Origin: Paracoccus halophilus
Lineage (GTDB): Bacteria > Pseudomonadota > Alphaproteobacteria > Rhodobacterales > Rhodobacteraceae
Assembly (NCBI RefSeq): GCF_000763905.1
Contig: NZ_JRKN01000003.1
Location: forward strand, 124,001 to 188,000
DNA: 64,000 bases
Direction: 5' to 3'
Part shown: positions 36,015 through 46,034 of the stretch, one piece after another
How positions within the stretch are numbered: the stretch's first letter is position 1
How the letters are laid out: each line of letters begins with the position of its first letter
The notes under the pieces: generated by a model
What the model saw: the letters and a program-made list of their open reading frames with translations, nothing else
What the model was told of the DNA's origin: nothing
Database searches by the model: none
Translations under genes and position numbers: made by a program

Positions 36015-37064
36015 ATGATTCCGGTTTTCGACGGCCATAACGATTTTCTGCAACGCATGATCGAGGCGGGGCCGGCGCGCGACCGGCTTTGGCTGGATGG
36101 CGACGGCACCGGCTGTCTGGACCTGCCCCGCATCCGGGCGGGCGGATTCATCGGCGGCTTCTTCGCCATCTGGATTCCCTCGGCGCCCGATCCGGCGGCC
36201 GATACCCATGCGCTGATGAAGCAGAACCCGCCCTTTGCCCTGCCCCTGCCGCCCGAGGTGCCGCTGGCCGATGCCCTGCCCCACGCCTTGGCGCTGACCG
36301 GCCAGTTGATGGCGATGGAGCGCACGGGCACGCTGTCGATCTGCAAGAGCGCCGCCGAGATCCGCGCCGCCATGGCCGCCGACCGCATCGCCGCGATCCT
36401 GCATATCGAGGGGGCCGAGCCGATCGCCGATCTGGACGCGCTGCATCTGTGGCACGCGATGGGCCTGCGCTCGCTGGGGCCGGTCTGGTCGCGGCCGACG
36501 CGCTACGGCCATGGTGTGCCTTTTGCCTTTCCCTCGTCGCCCGATACCGGGCCGGGGCTGACCGATGCGGGCAAGGCGCTGGTGCGCGAATGCAATCGCC
36601 TGCGGATCATACTGGATCTGTCGCATCTGAACGAAAAGGGCTTTGACGATGTCGCGCGCCTGTCCGACGCGCCGCTGGTCGCCAGCCACAGTTGCGCCCA
36701 TGCCGTCTCGCCCAGTTCGCGCAACCTGACCGACCGGCAGTTGCGGGCAATCGCCGATTCGGCCGGGCTGGTCGGGTTGAACTACGCCATCGGCTTCCTG
36801 CATCCGCAGGGCTCGCGCGCGCCAATGCACGGGTTCGAGATCATGCTGCGCCATCTGGATCATCTGCTTGGCATACTGGGCGAGGATGGCGTTGCCCTGG
36901 GCTCGGATTTCGACGGGGCCGAGATGCCTGCCGATCTGGCGGATGCATCGGCGCTGCAGGCATTGATACAGGCCATGCTGGATCACGGCTATGGCCGTGA
37001 GCTGACCGAAAAGATCGCCTTCCGAAACTGGCTCGGCGTGCTGGAACGCAGCTGGGGCGGATAG
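36015..37064 (+). CDS. Membrane dipeptidase family protein (peptidase M19)
   Basis: A 349-residue M19 metallopeptidase of the renal dipeptidase family, which cleaves L-Xaa-D/L-Xaa dipeptides with a binuclear zinc site. FDGHNDFLQR (His-x-Asp), the bridging Glu in AILHIEGAEPI, SHSCAHAVSP and ALGSDFDGAEMP form the metal and substrate site. No signal peptide is present, so the enzyme is probably cytosolic. GGAAAGG precedes the ATG at 36015; the upstream open frame overlaps the divergent ABM gene and is not conserved. Confidence 0.9.
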   Translation: MIPVFDGHNDFLQRMIEAGPARDRLWLDGDGTGCLDLPRIRAGGFIGGFFAIWIPSAPDPAADTHALMKQNPPFALPLPPEVPLADALPHALALTGQLMAMERTGTLSICKSAAEIRAAMAADRIAAILHIEGAEPIADLDALHLWHAMGLRSLGPVWSRPTRYGHGVPFAFPSSPDTGPGLTDAGKALVRECNRLRIILDLSHLNEKGFDDVARLSDAPLVASHSCAHAVSPSSRNLTDRQLRAIADSAGLVGLNYAIGFLHPQGSRAPMHGFEIMLRHLDHLLGILGEDGVALGSDFDGAEMPADLADASALQALIQAMLDHGYGRELTEKIAFRNWLGVLERSWGG

Positions 37065-37128
37065 TGCATGGCCTGGGGCGGCGATCCGGAACGAAGAAAC
37101 CGGGTAATGACTATCGGGATCGCCAACC

Positions 37129-37203
37129 CCATAGGCAAATATTTGCCACAACCGGCCCGCGAATTGAACCTGTCGGTTTGGATAGCTGACGTTTCGGACA
37201 GGT
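37129..37203 (-). repeat. Intergenic repeat element, copy 1
   Basis: Minus-strand reading runs from ACCTGTCC (complement of 37196-37203) through GACAGGT to GTTGTGGCAAATATTTGCC. It includes the 14-bp palindrome GGCAAATATTTGCC (37134-37147). Over its last 49 bases 35 are identical to copy 2, and ATATTTGCCACAAC is shared exactly. Confidence 0.65.
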
Positions 37204-37400
37204 CCGGGGCGGTTCCGGGCCCCGGCCGCGCGCCCGGATAGCAAGGCAGCACGGCGCGCGGCGAAAGCACCTAAAAGCCCAGCAAAATCCACATACTCCG
37301 CAGGCGGGCAGAGACGAGGCAGCGTATCGGAGAGCGGAAAAATCGACGGAAACGGCGACCCAGAACATGCAACCCGGAACCAAGTATCTGGCCACCGCTT

Positions 37401-37475
37401 CCGTAAGCGAATATTTGCCACAACTTGCGCGACAGGAAAACCTGTCCATATCGCCAACTGTCCGTTTGGACAGGT
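37401..37475 (-). repeat. Intergenic repeat element, copy 2
   Basis: Same length and orientation as copy 1, offset by 272 bp. It contains a perfect dyad GACAGGAAAACCTGTC (37431-37446) and a second dyad CTGTCC-GTTT-GGACAG (37458-37473), then the shared GTTGTGGCAAATATT block. The dyads resemble regulator operators or small hairpins. Confidence 0.65.
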
Positions 37476-37500
37476 TTACACGGCAGGAACCGCGCCGCGC

Positions 37501-39039
37501 TCAGCCTTCGGTCACCACCGGCTCGACATCCAGCGCATTGGCCAGGGCGCGGAAACGGGCCTCGGCCACCTCGCCCATCAGGGCCACGCCGATTCTGGTC
37601 AGACGCAGTTCCAGCGCCTTGCCGGGCTGGTATTTCAGCGCGCCGGCCTCGGCCGGATCCTTGACCGAGAACATGGCCCCGAAGCGCATGGCCTTGCCCA
37701 GCACCTCGGCGTCCTGGATCTCTTTGTCGCTCAGCAGGCTGAACAGCGGCGCCATCGGCGAGTTCGAGCGGTTGTTCTTGTAGCGATGCAGCAGCGCCAG
37801 GCCCAGAAAGACCCGCTCGGGATGGGACAGCGCCGCCATGTTGGCCCGCGTCACATTGTCGAAACAGGCATCGGCGCGGTAATCGGGATGGGTGCGCCAG
37901 GTGGTGTCGTGCATCAGGCAGGCCGCCCGGATCAGCCGTTCGCGCGCTGCCGAGGCGTCCTTGAACAGCGGTTCCAGAAACTGATACAGCCGCTTGCCAA
38001 AGCCCGGCATGCGCGCCATCTGCCGCTCGGAAAAGCGCGCGGCCTCGATCAGCGGATCGCGCGAGCGCAGCCCCAGCGGCATCTGTTCGTAAAGCAGCCC
38101 TTCGCGGATCCCATAAGAAGAAACCGCCAGGGATTTCGGCTTCAGCGTCTCGACCAACTGTCGCAGGACCTGGCTGGCCAGCGGCACCAGCTCCATCCGG
38201 CTTTGCGAAATGCCGGTGGCCGAGCGCATCTCGGAGATGGACTTGCCGGCGATCCATTCGACCGTATCAAGCGCCGCGGCGGGGGACATGCGATATTCGT
38301 GCAGGACCGTCATCGGGTAATCGCAGCGCAGCATGTCCAGCCGCGCGATTGCCCGCCAGGAGCCGCCGACCAGATAGATCTGGCCGTGATTGCGGTTCAG
38401 CCGGTCGGCCACATCGGCCATGATCTTGCGAATGTGTTCGCGGATGCCCGATTCGCCGCCCTTGACCTGCTGCAGGCGGAACGGACCCAGCGGCGTGGTG
38501 ATGCATTTGCCGACCTTGCCGCCCCTGACCTCGGCCAGTTCCATCGAACTGCCGCCGATATCGCAGACCAGCCCCTTGGCATCGGGCCAGCCCAAAAGGA
38601 CACCCTGCGCCGACAGGCGCGCTTCTTCCTCGCCGTCGATCACCCACAGCTTCAGGCCGGTTTCCCTTTCGACCGCCTTGCGAAAGGCGGGGCCGTCCTC
38701 GGCCTCGCGCACGGCGGCGGTGGCGACGCAGGTCAGCGGCTTGATGCCCATGCCCTCGGCCAGCGCGGCAAAGCGCCGCAAGGCCGCCATCCCGCGTTCG
38801 ACGCCTTCGGGATTCAGCCGCCCCGAGGTGGCCAGCCCCTGCCCCAGCCCGGCCATGACCTTTTCGTTGTAGAAATAGGCGGGGGAACGCGCGGCGCCGT
38901 CGAACACCACCATGCGGATCGAGTTCGAGCCGACATCGACCACGCCGACACGGCTCAGCGCACGTTCCGAGGGGCGCTCGAACAACGAGCGTCCAAAGGG
39001 TTCGATGGTTTCACCGCCTGCGGTCATGATACCGTTCAT
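37501..39039 (-). CDS. ppx: Exopolyphosphatase / Ppx-GppA phosphatase
   Basis: A 512-residue ASKHA-fold phosphatase that releases phosphate from polyphosphate and may hydrolyse pppGpp. VVDVGSNSIRMVVFDG is phosphate loop 1 and CDIGGSSMELAEV is loop 2; the catalytic Glu region is VATAAVREAEDG. The C-terminal ~200 residues form an HD-type helical domain (LIRAACLMHD). GAGGACCTG precedes the ATG at 39039; an ATG at 39090 is less well placed. It lies directly downstream of ppk, so synthesis and breakdown of polyphosphate are encoded together. Confidence 0.95.
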   Translation of the reverse strand: MNGIMTAGGETIEPFGRSLFERPSERALSRVGVVDVGSNSIRMVVFDGAARSPAYFYNEKVMAGLGQGLATSGRLNPEGVERGMAALRRFAALAEGMGIKPLTCVATAAVREAEDGPAFRKAVERETGLKLWVIDGEEEARLSAQGVLLGWPDAKGLVCDIGGSSMELAEVRGGKVGKCITTPLGPFRLQQVKGGESGIREHIRKIMADVADRLNRNHGQIYLVGGSWRAIARLDMLRCDYPMTVLHEYRMSPAAALDTVEWIAGKSISEMRSATGISQSRMELVPLASQVLRQLVETLKPKSLAVSSYGIREGLLYEQMPLGLRSRDPLIEAARFSERQMARMPGFGKRLYQFLEPLFKDASAARERLIRAACLMHDTTWRTHPDYRADACFDNVTRANMAALSHPERVFLGLALLHRYKNNRSNSPMAPLFSLLSDKEIQDAEVLGKAMRFGAMFSVKDPAEAGALKYQPGKALELRLTRIGVALMGEVAEARFRALANALDVEPVVTEG

Positions 39040-39103
39040 CAGGTCCTCTCGGTTCCGTTGCCCAGCCGGGGTGGCGTTTGGATGGTGCAATTCGCCGTTG
39101 AGG

Positions 39104-41269
39104 TCAATCCGCCGAGTGGGTCAGTGCCGGTACGTCGCGCGCACCCGCGCTGCCCCGTCCCGAGAGTGACGGGTTTTCCATGAAAAACTTGTGACAGGAG
39201 AAAAGATCGTCGCGCCCGGCGGGCAGATAGCGCAGATAACGCCCGTCGGGCTGCAACAGCCAGCTTTGCGCCTCGTCTGCCAGATTGGCGGCCATGATCT
39301 GGCTGGTGATCTGCGCCTTGACGGTCTCGTTCTGGCATTCGATCAGCGTTTCGACCCGGCGATTGAGGTTGCGCCCCATCCAGTCGGCCGAACTGATGAA
39401 GACCCGCGATTTCTTCGAGGGCAGGCCGAATCCATTGCCGAAACAGACGATGCGCGAATGTTCCAGGAACCGCCCGACGATGGATTTCACGCGAATGTTC
39501 TCCGACAGGCCGGAAATTCCCGGCCGCAGCCCGCAGATGCCGCGAATCGACAGGCTGATGCGCACGCCGGCCTGGCTGGCGGCATAAAGCGCCTCGATCA
39601 CGTCGCGTTCGATCAGGCTGTTCATCTTGGCCCAGATCGCGGCCGGGCGGCCGCGGCGGGCGAATTCCGCCTCGCGCGCGATCAGTTCCAGCAGCCGCTC
39701 CTTCATCCCGATGGGCGATATCGCGATGTTCTCCAGCCCCTCGGGCTGCACATAGCCCGACAGGAAGTTGAACACTTTCGAGGCATCGCGCCCCAGTGCC
39801 GGATCGCAGGTGAACAGCGACAGATCGGTATAGATGCGCGCCGTGATCGGGTGGTAGTTGCCGGTCCCGAAATGGGTATAGGTGACCAGCCGGTCGCCTT
39901 CGCGCCGGACGACCGCGCTGATCTTGGCATGGGTCTTGTACTGCACGAAGCCATAGACGACATGCGCGCCGGCGCGTTCCAGCCGCCGTGACTGGCGGAT
40001 ATTCGCGGCCTCGTCGAAACGGGCCTTCAGCTCGACCAGGGCGGTGACCGACTTGCCCGATTCGGCGGCCTCGCACAGCGCCTCGACGATGGGGCTGTCG
40101 CGCGAGGTGCGATAGAGCGTCTGCTTGATCGCCAGCACATCCGGGTCGCGGGCCGCCTGTTGCAGGAAACGCACCACCATGTCGAAGGTCTCGTAGGGGT
40201 GGTGCAGCAGCATGTCCTTTTGCCGGATGGCCGCGAACATGTCGCCGTCATGGTCCTGCACGCGTTCCGGTACGCGCGGGGTAAAGCCCGGCCATTGCAG
40301 GTCGCGGCGGCTGTCCAGAACCAGCTCGCTCAGATCGGCCATGCCCAGCAGGCCCTCGATCTCGACCACCTCCTCGGCGCTGACCATCAGCTCGTGCATG
40401 ATCATGCGGCGCAGCCGTTCCGGCGCGCCCGAGGTGATCTTGAGCCGGATGACCGAGCCGCGGCGGCGGCGTTTCAGCGCCGTCTCGAATTCGCGGACCA
40501 GATCCTCGGCCTCTTCCTCGACCTCGATATCGCTGTCGCGCAGAACCCGGAACGCGCAATGGCCGATGTCGCGATAGCCCGGAAACAGGCTGCGCAGATG
40601 CATCATCAGCAGGTCTTCCAGCCGCAGGAAGCGCTTGCCGCCGGGCAAGGGGATGAAGCGCGCAATCTGCTGCGGAATCGGCAGCAGCGCCTGCATCTGC
40701 CGCCCGTCGCGTTCCCGCGCCAGTTCCAGCGCCAGCGAGAAGCCGGTATTGGGGATGAAGGGAAAGGGATGCGCCGGGTCGATGGCCAGCGGCGACAGCA
40801 CCGGCAGCACCTGCTCAAGGAAATGGCGCTGCAGGAATTCCTCTTCCGCGCGGGTGATGCGCGTCCGCGACAGGATCGCGATATCGGCCTGTTCCAGTTC
40901 CCGCCGCAGGCCGTTCCAGACCGTCTGCTGCGCGCTCATCAGCCGGCGGGCATCGGCATTGACCAGCGCCAGCTGCTCGGCCGGGGTCAGCCCGTCATCG
41001 GAAAGATTCGTGTTCCCCTCGCGCATCAGCTCGCGCAGGCCCGCCACGCGGACGGTATAGAACTCGTCCAGATTCGCGGCCGAGATCGACAGGAAGCGCA
41101 GCCGCTCAAGCAGCGGCACGCGGGGATTTCGCGCCTCGTCGAGAACCCGCCAGTTGAAGGCCAGCCAGCTTATCTCGCGGTTGAAGAAGCGGGCCGGGCC
41201 TTCGATCGCGCCGGGCTCCAGCAGGCGCGGCAGGGGGAACTGGGTCTTGAGATAATCGGCTTGGGTCAT
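39104..41269 (-). CDS. ppk: Polyphosphate kinase Ppk1
   Basis: A 721-residue kinase that polymerises the gamma-phosphate of ATP into polyphosphate. The N-terminal domain begins [19 protein letters not shown]. The phospho-accepting His is in [10 protein letters not shown], and the second catalytic region is [20 protein letters not shown]. Length and domain order are normal. It is 29 bp downstream of the hdaA-type gene. Confidence 0.97.
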   Translation of the reverse strand: MTQADYLKTQFPLPRLLEPGAIEGPARFFNREISWLAFNWRVLDEARNPRVPLLERLRFLSISAANLDEFYTVRVAGLRELMREGNTNLSDDGLTPAEQLALVNADARRLMSAQQTVWNGLRRELEQADIAILSRTRITRAEEEFLQRHFLEQVLPVLSPLAIDPAHPFPFIPNTGFSLALELARERDGRQMQALLPIPQQIARFIPLPGGKRFLRLEDLLMMHLRSLFPGYRDIGHCAFRVLRDSDIEVEEEAEDLVREFETALKRRRRGSVIRLKITSGAPERLRRMIMHELMVSAEEVVEIEGLLGMADLSELVLDSRRDLQWPGFTPRVPERVQDHDGDMFAAIRQKDMLLHHPYETFDMVVRFLQQAARDPDVLAIKQTLYRTSRDSPIVEALCEAAESGKSVTALVELKARFDEAANIRQSRRLERAGAHVVYGFVQYKTHAKISAVVRREGDRLVTYTHFGTGNYHPITARIYTDLSLFTCDPALGRDASKVFNFLSGYVQPEGLENIAISPIGMKERLLELIAREAEFARRGRPAAIWAKMNSLIERDVIEALYAASQAGVRISLSIRGICGLRPGISGLSENIRVKSIVGRFLEHSRIVCFGNGFGLPSKKSRVFISSADWMGRNLNRRVETLIECQNETVKAQITSQIMAANLADEAQSWLLQPDGRYLRYLPAGRDDLFSCHKFFMENPSLSGRGSAGARDVPALTHSAD

Positions 41270-41297
41270 TTTTGCGGAATCCGAAGGGGCGTGTCGA

Positions 41298-41987
41298 TCA
41301 TGGGTCAGGGGCGGCCAGCTTGTCCAGAAGCTCGGCCGCCAGACGCCGCGAGATGGCGCGCCGGTCGGCCAGCGATTCGCGGTCCATTGCCGCGACGAGC
41401 CGCCGCGCCAGATCGAGATCGCGATCCATGCGCAGCGCCAGCCAGTCGATCACCTCGGGGGCGACCTGGATCTGGCGGTCGGCGAACAGCTTGACCAGCA
41501 CCGCCGGCAACAGCGCGTCATCGGGCGGCACCAGCAGCGCCTGCACCGCCGTATCCAGCCGCGAGCGCAGATCGGCCAGCCCGATGCCCCAGTCGCGCGG
41601 CACGGATCGCGCGGTGATCAGCAGCAGGCATTGCCGCGCGCCGGCAAGGTTCCACAGATGGAAAAGCCCCTGCTCGGCCTGCGCATTGCCGCCGATCTCA
41701 TGGCCGTCCTCGATCACCAGCGCGCCGTCCGCGGGCACCAGCGCATCCGCGCCTTGCGGCGTCAGGCTCCATGCCTGGACGATCTGCGCGCCGCGCTCAT
41801 CCGCCCAGAACCCGGCCAGATGCGACTTGCCGGCCCCGGCGCCGCCGACCAGCAGCAGCCGGCCCTGCGGCCAGCCCTGGGGCGCGTCCAGCATCGCCAG
41901 CGCGTCGCGATTGGCGCGGGTGACCAGAAAGTCGTCGCGCGACGAGGCCGGGGGCATCGTCAGGTCCAGTGTCAGTTGTCGCGCCAC
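41298..41987 (-). CDS. hdaA: HdaA-like DnaA-related replication regulator
   Basis: A 229-residue AAA+ protein related to the ATPase region of DnaA. The N-terminal QLTLDL (residues 4-9) is a sliding-clamp-binding motif, followed by Walker [10 protein letters not shown], Walker [11 protein letters not shown] and a C-terminal AAA+ lid with no DnaA DNA-binding domain. In Caulobacter, HdaA with the DNA-polymerase clamp promotes hydrolysis of DnaA-ATP to prevent over-initiation. The order perM-hdaA-ppk-ppx is common in alphaproteobacteria. The gene lies only a few bases from perM. Confidence 0.85.
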   Translation of the reverse strand: MARQLTLDLTMPPASSRDDFLVTRANRDALAMLDAPQGWPQGRLLLVGGAGAGKSHLAGFWADERGAQIVQAWSLTPQGADALVPADGALVIEDGHEIGGNAQAEQGLFHLWNLAGARQCLLLITARSVPRDWGIGLADLRSRLDTAVQALLVPPDDALLPAVLVKLFADRQIQVAPEVIDWLALRMDRDLDLARRLVAAMDRESLADRRAISRRLAAELLDKLAAPDP

Positions 41988-41990
41988 GGA

Positions 41991-43295
41991 TCAGGCGGTC
42001 CCGCGATCCGGATCGGTGCCCGCGGCGGCCAGCAATTCGCCCGGCGAGGGCGGCCCCTCGGCATCCTCGATATTGCCGGCGCGCTGCGCCTCCTGCCGGG
42101 CCTCGAGCAGATCGGCCAGCCGCTCGTCGCGATGCAGCCGCGCCAGCGCCGCCTCATGCGAGATCTCGGCCCGCCGGCGCTCCTGCATGGCGGTGCCGCG
42201 CGGCACCAGCTCGACACGGGTCGGCGGCGCCGGCTCGGCCGGAATCTCGCGCCCGGTATAGATCGAGCTGTCCTTGTAGCGGCCGACGGCATAGCGCACC
42301 AGCACGCCGATCGCCGCCGACATCGGCACCGCGACCAGCAGCCCGACAAAGCCGAAGATCGAGCCGAACACAGTCAGCGCCAGCATCAGCCAGACCGGAT
42401 GCAGCCCGATCGACGAGCCGACGATCTTGGGTTGCAGGTAATTCCCCTCGACCACCTGACCGATGGCAAAGATGGCGATCACCGCGCCGATCCAGACCGG
42501 ATCGCCCCAGAAGCTGAACAAGGCGACTCCGATCGCGGTCGCGCCGCCGATCACCACGCCGACATAGGGGATAAAGGACAATGACGCCGCAAGCACGCCG
42601 ATCGCCACGCCGAATGGCAGGCCCACGAGCCCCAGCCCGATGGAATAGAACGTGCCCAGGATCAGGATGACCAGGCCCTGCCCGCGCACGAAACCCGACA
42701 GCGCATTGTCGACCTCATGCGCCAGGGCGCGGATCGTCGGGGCATGTTCGCGCGGCAGCAGATCGTCGAGCCGCGCCACCATATTGTCCCAGTCCAGCAG
42801 CAGGTAGAAGGCGACCACCGGCACGATGACGACCAGCGCCAGCATGCTGAACACGCTCATCACCGAGCCCAGCACCGTGCTGATCAGTTCGCCGCCCCGC
42901 GTGCTGAGGTTCTTGGCCGCGTCGGTCAGCGCGGAATTGACCGCGCTGCCCTCGGTAAAGACCTCGGGAAAGCGGGTGCGCAGGAAACGCATGAGCTGTT
43001 CGGCCATCTGCGGCGCGGTCTCGATCAGCGCCGAGGTCTGGCGCACGAGGACCGGCACCAGCACCAGAAATGCCAGCACCACGACCAGCACCGCCACCAC
43101 CGTGATGACCACCACCGACAGCGTGCGCGACAGGCCCAGCCCTTCGAGCCGGTCGGCGACGGGGTCCATGAGATAGGCCACGGCCGCGCCCAGGATGAAG
43201 GGCATGACGGCATTGCCCACCAGCCACAGCGCCAGCATCAGCGCGATCAGCGCCGCGCCCCAGTACCAGAGCTGCTTTTGTGTCGTCAGCCGCAT
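41991..43295 (-). CDS. AI-2E transporter / PerM family membrane protein
   Basis: A 434-residue polytopic protein with about eight helices in the PerM/TqsA pattern: two N-terminal hydrophobic pairs, a soluble helical middle (LIETAPQMAEQLMRFL) and the conserved C-terminal region SFIPYVGVVIGGA, GNYLQPKIVGSSIGLHPVWLM and LLVAVPMSAAIGVL. The C-terminal ~70 residues are a charged cytoplasmic tail. Members export AI-2 or act as Na+/H+ antiporters; the substrate here is unknown. GGGAGA precedes the ATG at 43295, although the frame is open far upstream. Confidence 0.9.
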   Translation of the reverse strand: MRLTTQKQLWYWGAALIALMLALWLVGNAVMPFILGAAVAYLMDPVADRLEGLGLSRTLSVVVITVVAVLVVVLAFLVLVPVLVRQTSALIETAPQMAEQLMRFLRTRFPEVFTEGSAVNSALTDAAKNLSTRGGELISTVLGSVMSVFSMLALVVIVPVVAFYLLLDWDNMVARLDDLLPREHAPTIRALAHEVDNALSGFVRGQGLVILILGTFYSIGLGLVGLPFGVAIGVLAASLSFIPYVGVVIGGATAIGVALFSFWGDPVWIGAVIAIFAIGQVVEGNYLQPKIVGSSIGLHPVWLMLALTVFGSIFGFVGLLVAVPMSAAIGVLVRYAVGRYKDSSIYTGREIPAEPAPPTRVELVPRGTAMQERRRAEISHEAALARLHRDERLADLLEARQEAQRAGNIEDAEGPPSPGELLAAAGTDPDRGTA

Positions 43296-43418
43296 GGCCG
43301 GCTCTCCCTGTCCGCGTTCGGCGTCTATTTGGCTGCTTGCCGCGCCACTTGCAAGGAAGCCGTTGCCCCTATGGCCACTCTGCGCTAACCCGTGCCGGTC
43401 GAGAACAAGGATTTCGCC

Positions 43419-44771
43419 ATGCGTCTGTCGCGCTATTTCATGCCCGTCCTCAAGGAAGACCCGAAAGAGGCCCAGATCGTCAGCCACCGGCTGATGCTGC
43501 GCGCGGGCATGATCAAGCAGCAGGCGGCGGGCATCTATTCCTGGCTGCCGCTGGGCTACAAGGTGCTGCGCCGGATCGAACAGATCGTGCATGAGGAACA
43601 GCAGCGCGCCGGCCATATCCCGCTGCTGATGCCGACGCTGCAATCGGCCGATCTGTGGCGCGAAAGCGGCCGCTACGACGATTACGGCGAAGAGATGCTG
43701 CGCATCTCCGACCGCCACAAGCGCGATCTGCTTTACGGCCCCACGAATGAGGAGATGATCACCGACATCTTCCGCAGCCATGTCAGCAGCTACAAGGATC
43801 TGCCGCTGACGCTGTACCATATCCAGTGGAAGTTCCGCGACGAGATGCGCCCCCGTTTCGGCGTCATGCGCGGCCGGGAATTCCTGATGAAGGACGGCTA
43901 TAATTTCGACCTGACCCGCGACGATGCGCTGCATGCCTATAACCGGCATCTGGTCAGCTATCTGCGCAGCTACGAGCGCATGGGCCTGCAGGCGATTCCG
44001 ATGCGCGCCGATGGCGGGCCGATCGGCGGCGATTACACGCATGAATTCCTGGTGCTGGCCGAAACCGGCGAGTCGGAGGTGTTCTATGACAGCCAGATCA
44101 CCGACCTGAAATTCGGCGACCGCCAGATCGACTATGACAGCCATGACGAATGTCGCGCCGTGCTCGAGGAATTCACCTCGCGCTATGCCCGCACCGACGA
44201 AACCCATGACGAGGCGCTTTTCGCGCAGGTTCCCGAGGCGCGCCGCCGTTCCGCGCGCGGCATCGAGGTCGGGCAGATCTTCTATTTCGGCACCAAATAT
44301 TCCGAGCCGATGGGCGCCACCGTTGTCGGCCCGGACGGCAATCGCCTGCCGGTCCATATGGGCAGCCACGGCATCGGCGTCTCGCGCCTGCTGGGCGCGA
44401 TCATCGAGGCCAGCCATGACGACAAGGGCATCATCTGGCCCGAGGGCGTGACGCCATTCCATGCCGGCATCGTCAACCTGAAACAGGGCGACGGATCGAC
44501 CGACAATGCCTGCGAGGCGCTTTACGGCGAATTGAAGGCACAGGGCCTGGACCCGCTTTACGACGACCGCGACGAGCGCGCCGGCGCGAAATTCGCCACC
44601 ATGGACCTGATCGGCCTGCCCTGGCGGATCACCGTCGGGCCGCGCGGGCTGGCCAGCAACAAGGTCGAACTGGCCTCGCGCCGCACGGGCGAGGTGGTCG
44701 AGGTTTCGCCCGCCGAGGCCGTCGAGCGGCTGAAGGAGATCTACCGGCCGGTTTTCGCCGCCGCGCGGTAA
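43419..44771 (+). CDS. proS: Prolyl-tRNA synthetase (short alphaproteobacterial type)
   Basis: A 450-residue class II synthetase. It begins [25 protein letters not shown]. Motif 2 is [19 protein letters not shown] and motif 3 is [14 protein letters not shown], followed by an anticodon-binding domain ending at the C-terminus. The ~180-residue editing (INS) domain of E. coli ProS is absent, as usual in alphaproteobacteria. The ATG at 43419 has AAGGA nine bases upstream; a GTG at 43392 is an alternative that adds nine residues. Confidence 0.96.
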   Translation: MRLSRYFMPVLKEDPKEAQIVSHRLMLRAGMIKQQAAGIYSWLPLGYKVLRRIEQIVHEEQQRAGHIPLLMPTLQSADLWRESGRYDDYGEEMLRISDRHKRDLLYGPTNEEMITDIFRSHVSSYKDLPLTLYHIQWKFRDEMRPRFGVMRGREFLMKDGYNFDLTRDDALHAYNRHLVSYLRSYERMGLQAIPMRADGGPIGGDYTHEFLVLAETGESEVFYDSQITDLKFGDRQIDYDSHDECRAVLEEFTSRYARTDETHDEALFAQVPEARRRSARGIEVGQIFYFGTKYSEPMGATVVGPDGNRLPVHMGSHGIGVSRLLGAIIEASHDDKGIIWPEGVTPFHAGIVNLKQGDGSTDNACEALYGELKAQGLDPLYDDRDERAGAKFATMDLIGLPWRITVGPRGLASNKVELASRRTGEVVEVSPAEAVERLKEIYRPVFAAAR

Positions 44772-44909
44772 TGCGCATGGTCCCGCGCCGGCTTGATCCG
44801 TCGCATGGATATTTGGATGAAGAAGAATGAGGCTGTCGCGCCCCGGCGGCGTTGACATCCTGCGGTTGCAAGGCTTCCCTGCGGCGCGCCGGGTGGCGGG
44901 AGGATCGGC

Positions 44910-46034
44910 TTGGCGAGAAAGGCACTGATTACCGGGGTGACCGGCCAGGATGGTTCGTATCTGGCCGAATTCCTGCTGGAAAAGGGCTATGAGGTGCACG
45001 GGATCAAGCGCCGCGCCTCGTCCTTCAACACGCAGCGGGTCGATCACATCTTTCAGGACCCGCATGAGGCCGAGCCGAGGTTTTTCCTGCATTACGGCGA
45101 TCTGACCGACAGTTCGGCACTGACCCGGATCATCGCCGAAACCCGCCCCGACGAGGTCTATAACCTTGGCGCGCAATCCCATGTCGCGGTCAGTTTCGAG
45201 GCGCCCGAATATACCGCCGATGTCGATGCGCTTGGCGCGCTGCGCCTGCTGGAGGCGATCCGGTTCCTGGGGCTGGAGGGGAAGACGCGCTATTATCAGG
45301 CCTCGAGTTCCGAACTGTACGGGCTGGTCCGCGAAACCCCGCAACGCGAGACGACGCCCTTTCACCCGCGCAGCCCCTATGCCGTGGCCAAGCTTTACGC
45401 CTATTGGATCACGGTGAATTATCGCGAAGCCTATGGGCTGTTTGCCTGTAACGGCATCCTGTTCAACCATGAGAGCCCGCGCCGGGGCGAGACCTTCGTC
45501 ACCCGCAAGATCACCCGCGGGCTGGCCAATATCGCGCAGGGGCTGGAGGATTGCCTGTATATGGGCAATCTGGACGCGCTGCGCGACTGGGGCCATGCCC
45601 GCGACTATGTGCGCATGCAATGGCTGATGCTGCAATGCGACCGCCCCGACGATTACGTCATCGCCACCGGCGAGCAGCATTCCGTGCGCCAGTTCCTGAT
45701 CTGGGCGGCCGCGGAAATGGGCATCGCGTTGGAGTTCCGCGGCAAGGGCGTGGACGAGATCGCGCTGGTGGCCGGGATCACCGGCGACAAGGCGCCGGCG
45801 CTGAAACCGGGAGATGTGGTGATGCGGATCGATCCGAAATATTTTCGTCCCGCCGAGGTCGCGGCGCTGCTGGGCGATGCCGGAAAGGCACATCGCGAAC
45901 TGGGCTGGACGCCCACAACCAGCCTGCCCGAGATGATCTCCGAGATGGCCGCCGAGGATCTGAAGATCGCGCGCCGCCATGCCCTGCTCAGGCGTCACGG
46001 GCTGGGCATGCCCGCGGCGAGCGAGGGAAAGTAG
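44910..46034 (+). CDS. gmd: GDP-mannose 4,6-dehydratase
   Basis: A 374-residue extended SDR enzyme that converts GDP-D-mannose to GDP-4-keto-6-deoxy-D-mannose. The NADP motif is [17 protein letters not shown], and [17 protein letters not shown] and the YxxxK pair in [12 protein letters not shown] form the active site. [19 protein letters not shown] is diagnostic for Gmd. The start is TTG at 44910-44912, supported by GGGAGGA at ideal distance; no ATG lies before the Rossmann motif. It opens the plus-strand polysaccharide locus and produces the substrate for the next two genes. Confidence 0.96.
   Translation: MARKALITGVTGQDGSYLAEFLLEKGYEVHGIKRRASSFNTQRVDHIFQDPHEAEPRFFLHYGDLTDSSALTRIIAETRPDEVYNLGAQSHVAVSFEAPEYTADVDALGALRLLEAIRFLGLEGKTRYYQASSSELYGLVRETPQRETTPFHPRSPYAVAKLYAYWITVNYREAYGLFACNGILFNHESPRRGETFVTRKITRGLANIAQGLEDCLYMGNLDALRDWGHARDYVRMQWLMLQCDRPDDYVIATGEQHSVRQFLIWAAAEMGIALEFRGKGVDEIALVAGITGDKAPALKPGDVVMRIDPKYFRPAEVAALLGDAGKAHRELGWTPTTSLPEMISEMAAEDLKIARRHALLRRHGLGMPAASEGK

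Larger units (their letters stand above)
37065..37500. other. Gene-free stretch with duplicated intergenic element
   Basis: 436 bp between the convergent dipeptidase and ppx genes. It holds two diverged copies of a 75-bp element (37129-37203 and 37401-37475) and several CCTGTC/GACAGG dyads. Small frames on the minus strand exist because of the repeat but have no supporting ribosome sites. I see no tRNA, insertion sequence or known RNA. Confidence 0.6.

Noticed and set aside
36989..37449. Two minus-strand frames sharing DRF-x2-RA-x-CGKY peptides
   Set aside because: The shared peptides are just translations of the intergenic repeat. The frames are in different phases, lack ribosome sites, and the first overlaps the dipeptidase gene.
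44852..44880. TTGACA at 44852-44857 as a promoter for gmd
   Set aside because: No acceptable -10 element lies 16-18 bp downstream. The real promoter of the locus is unknown.
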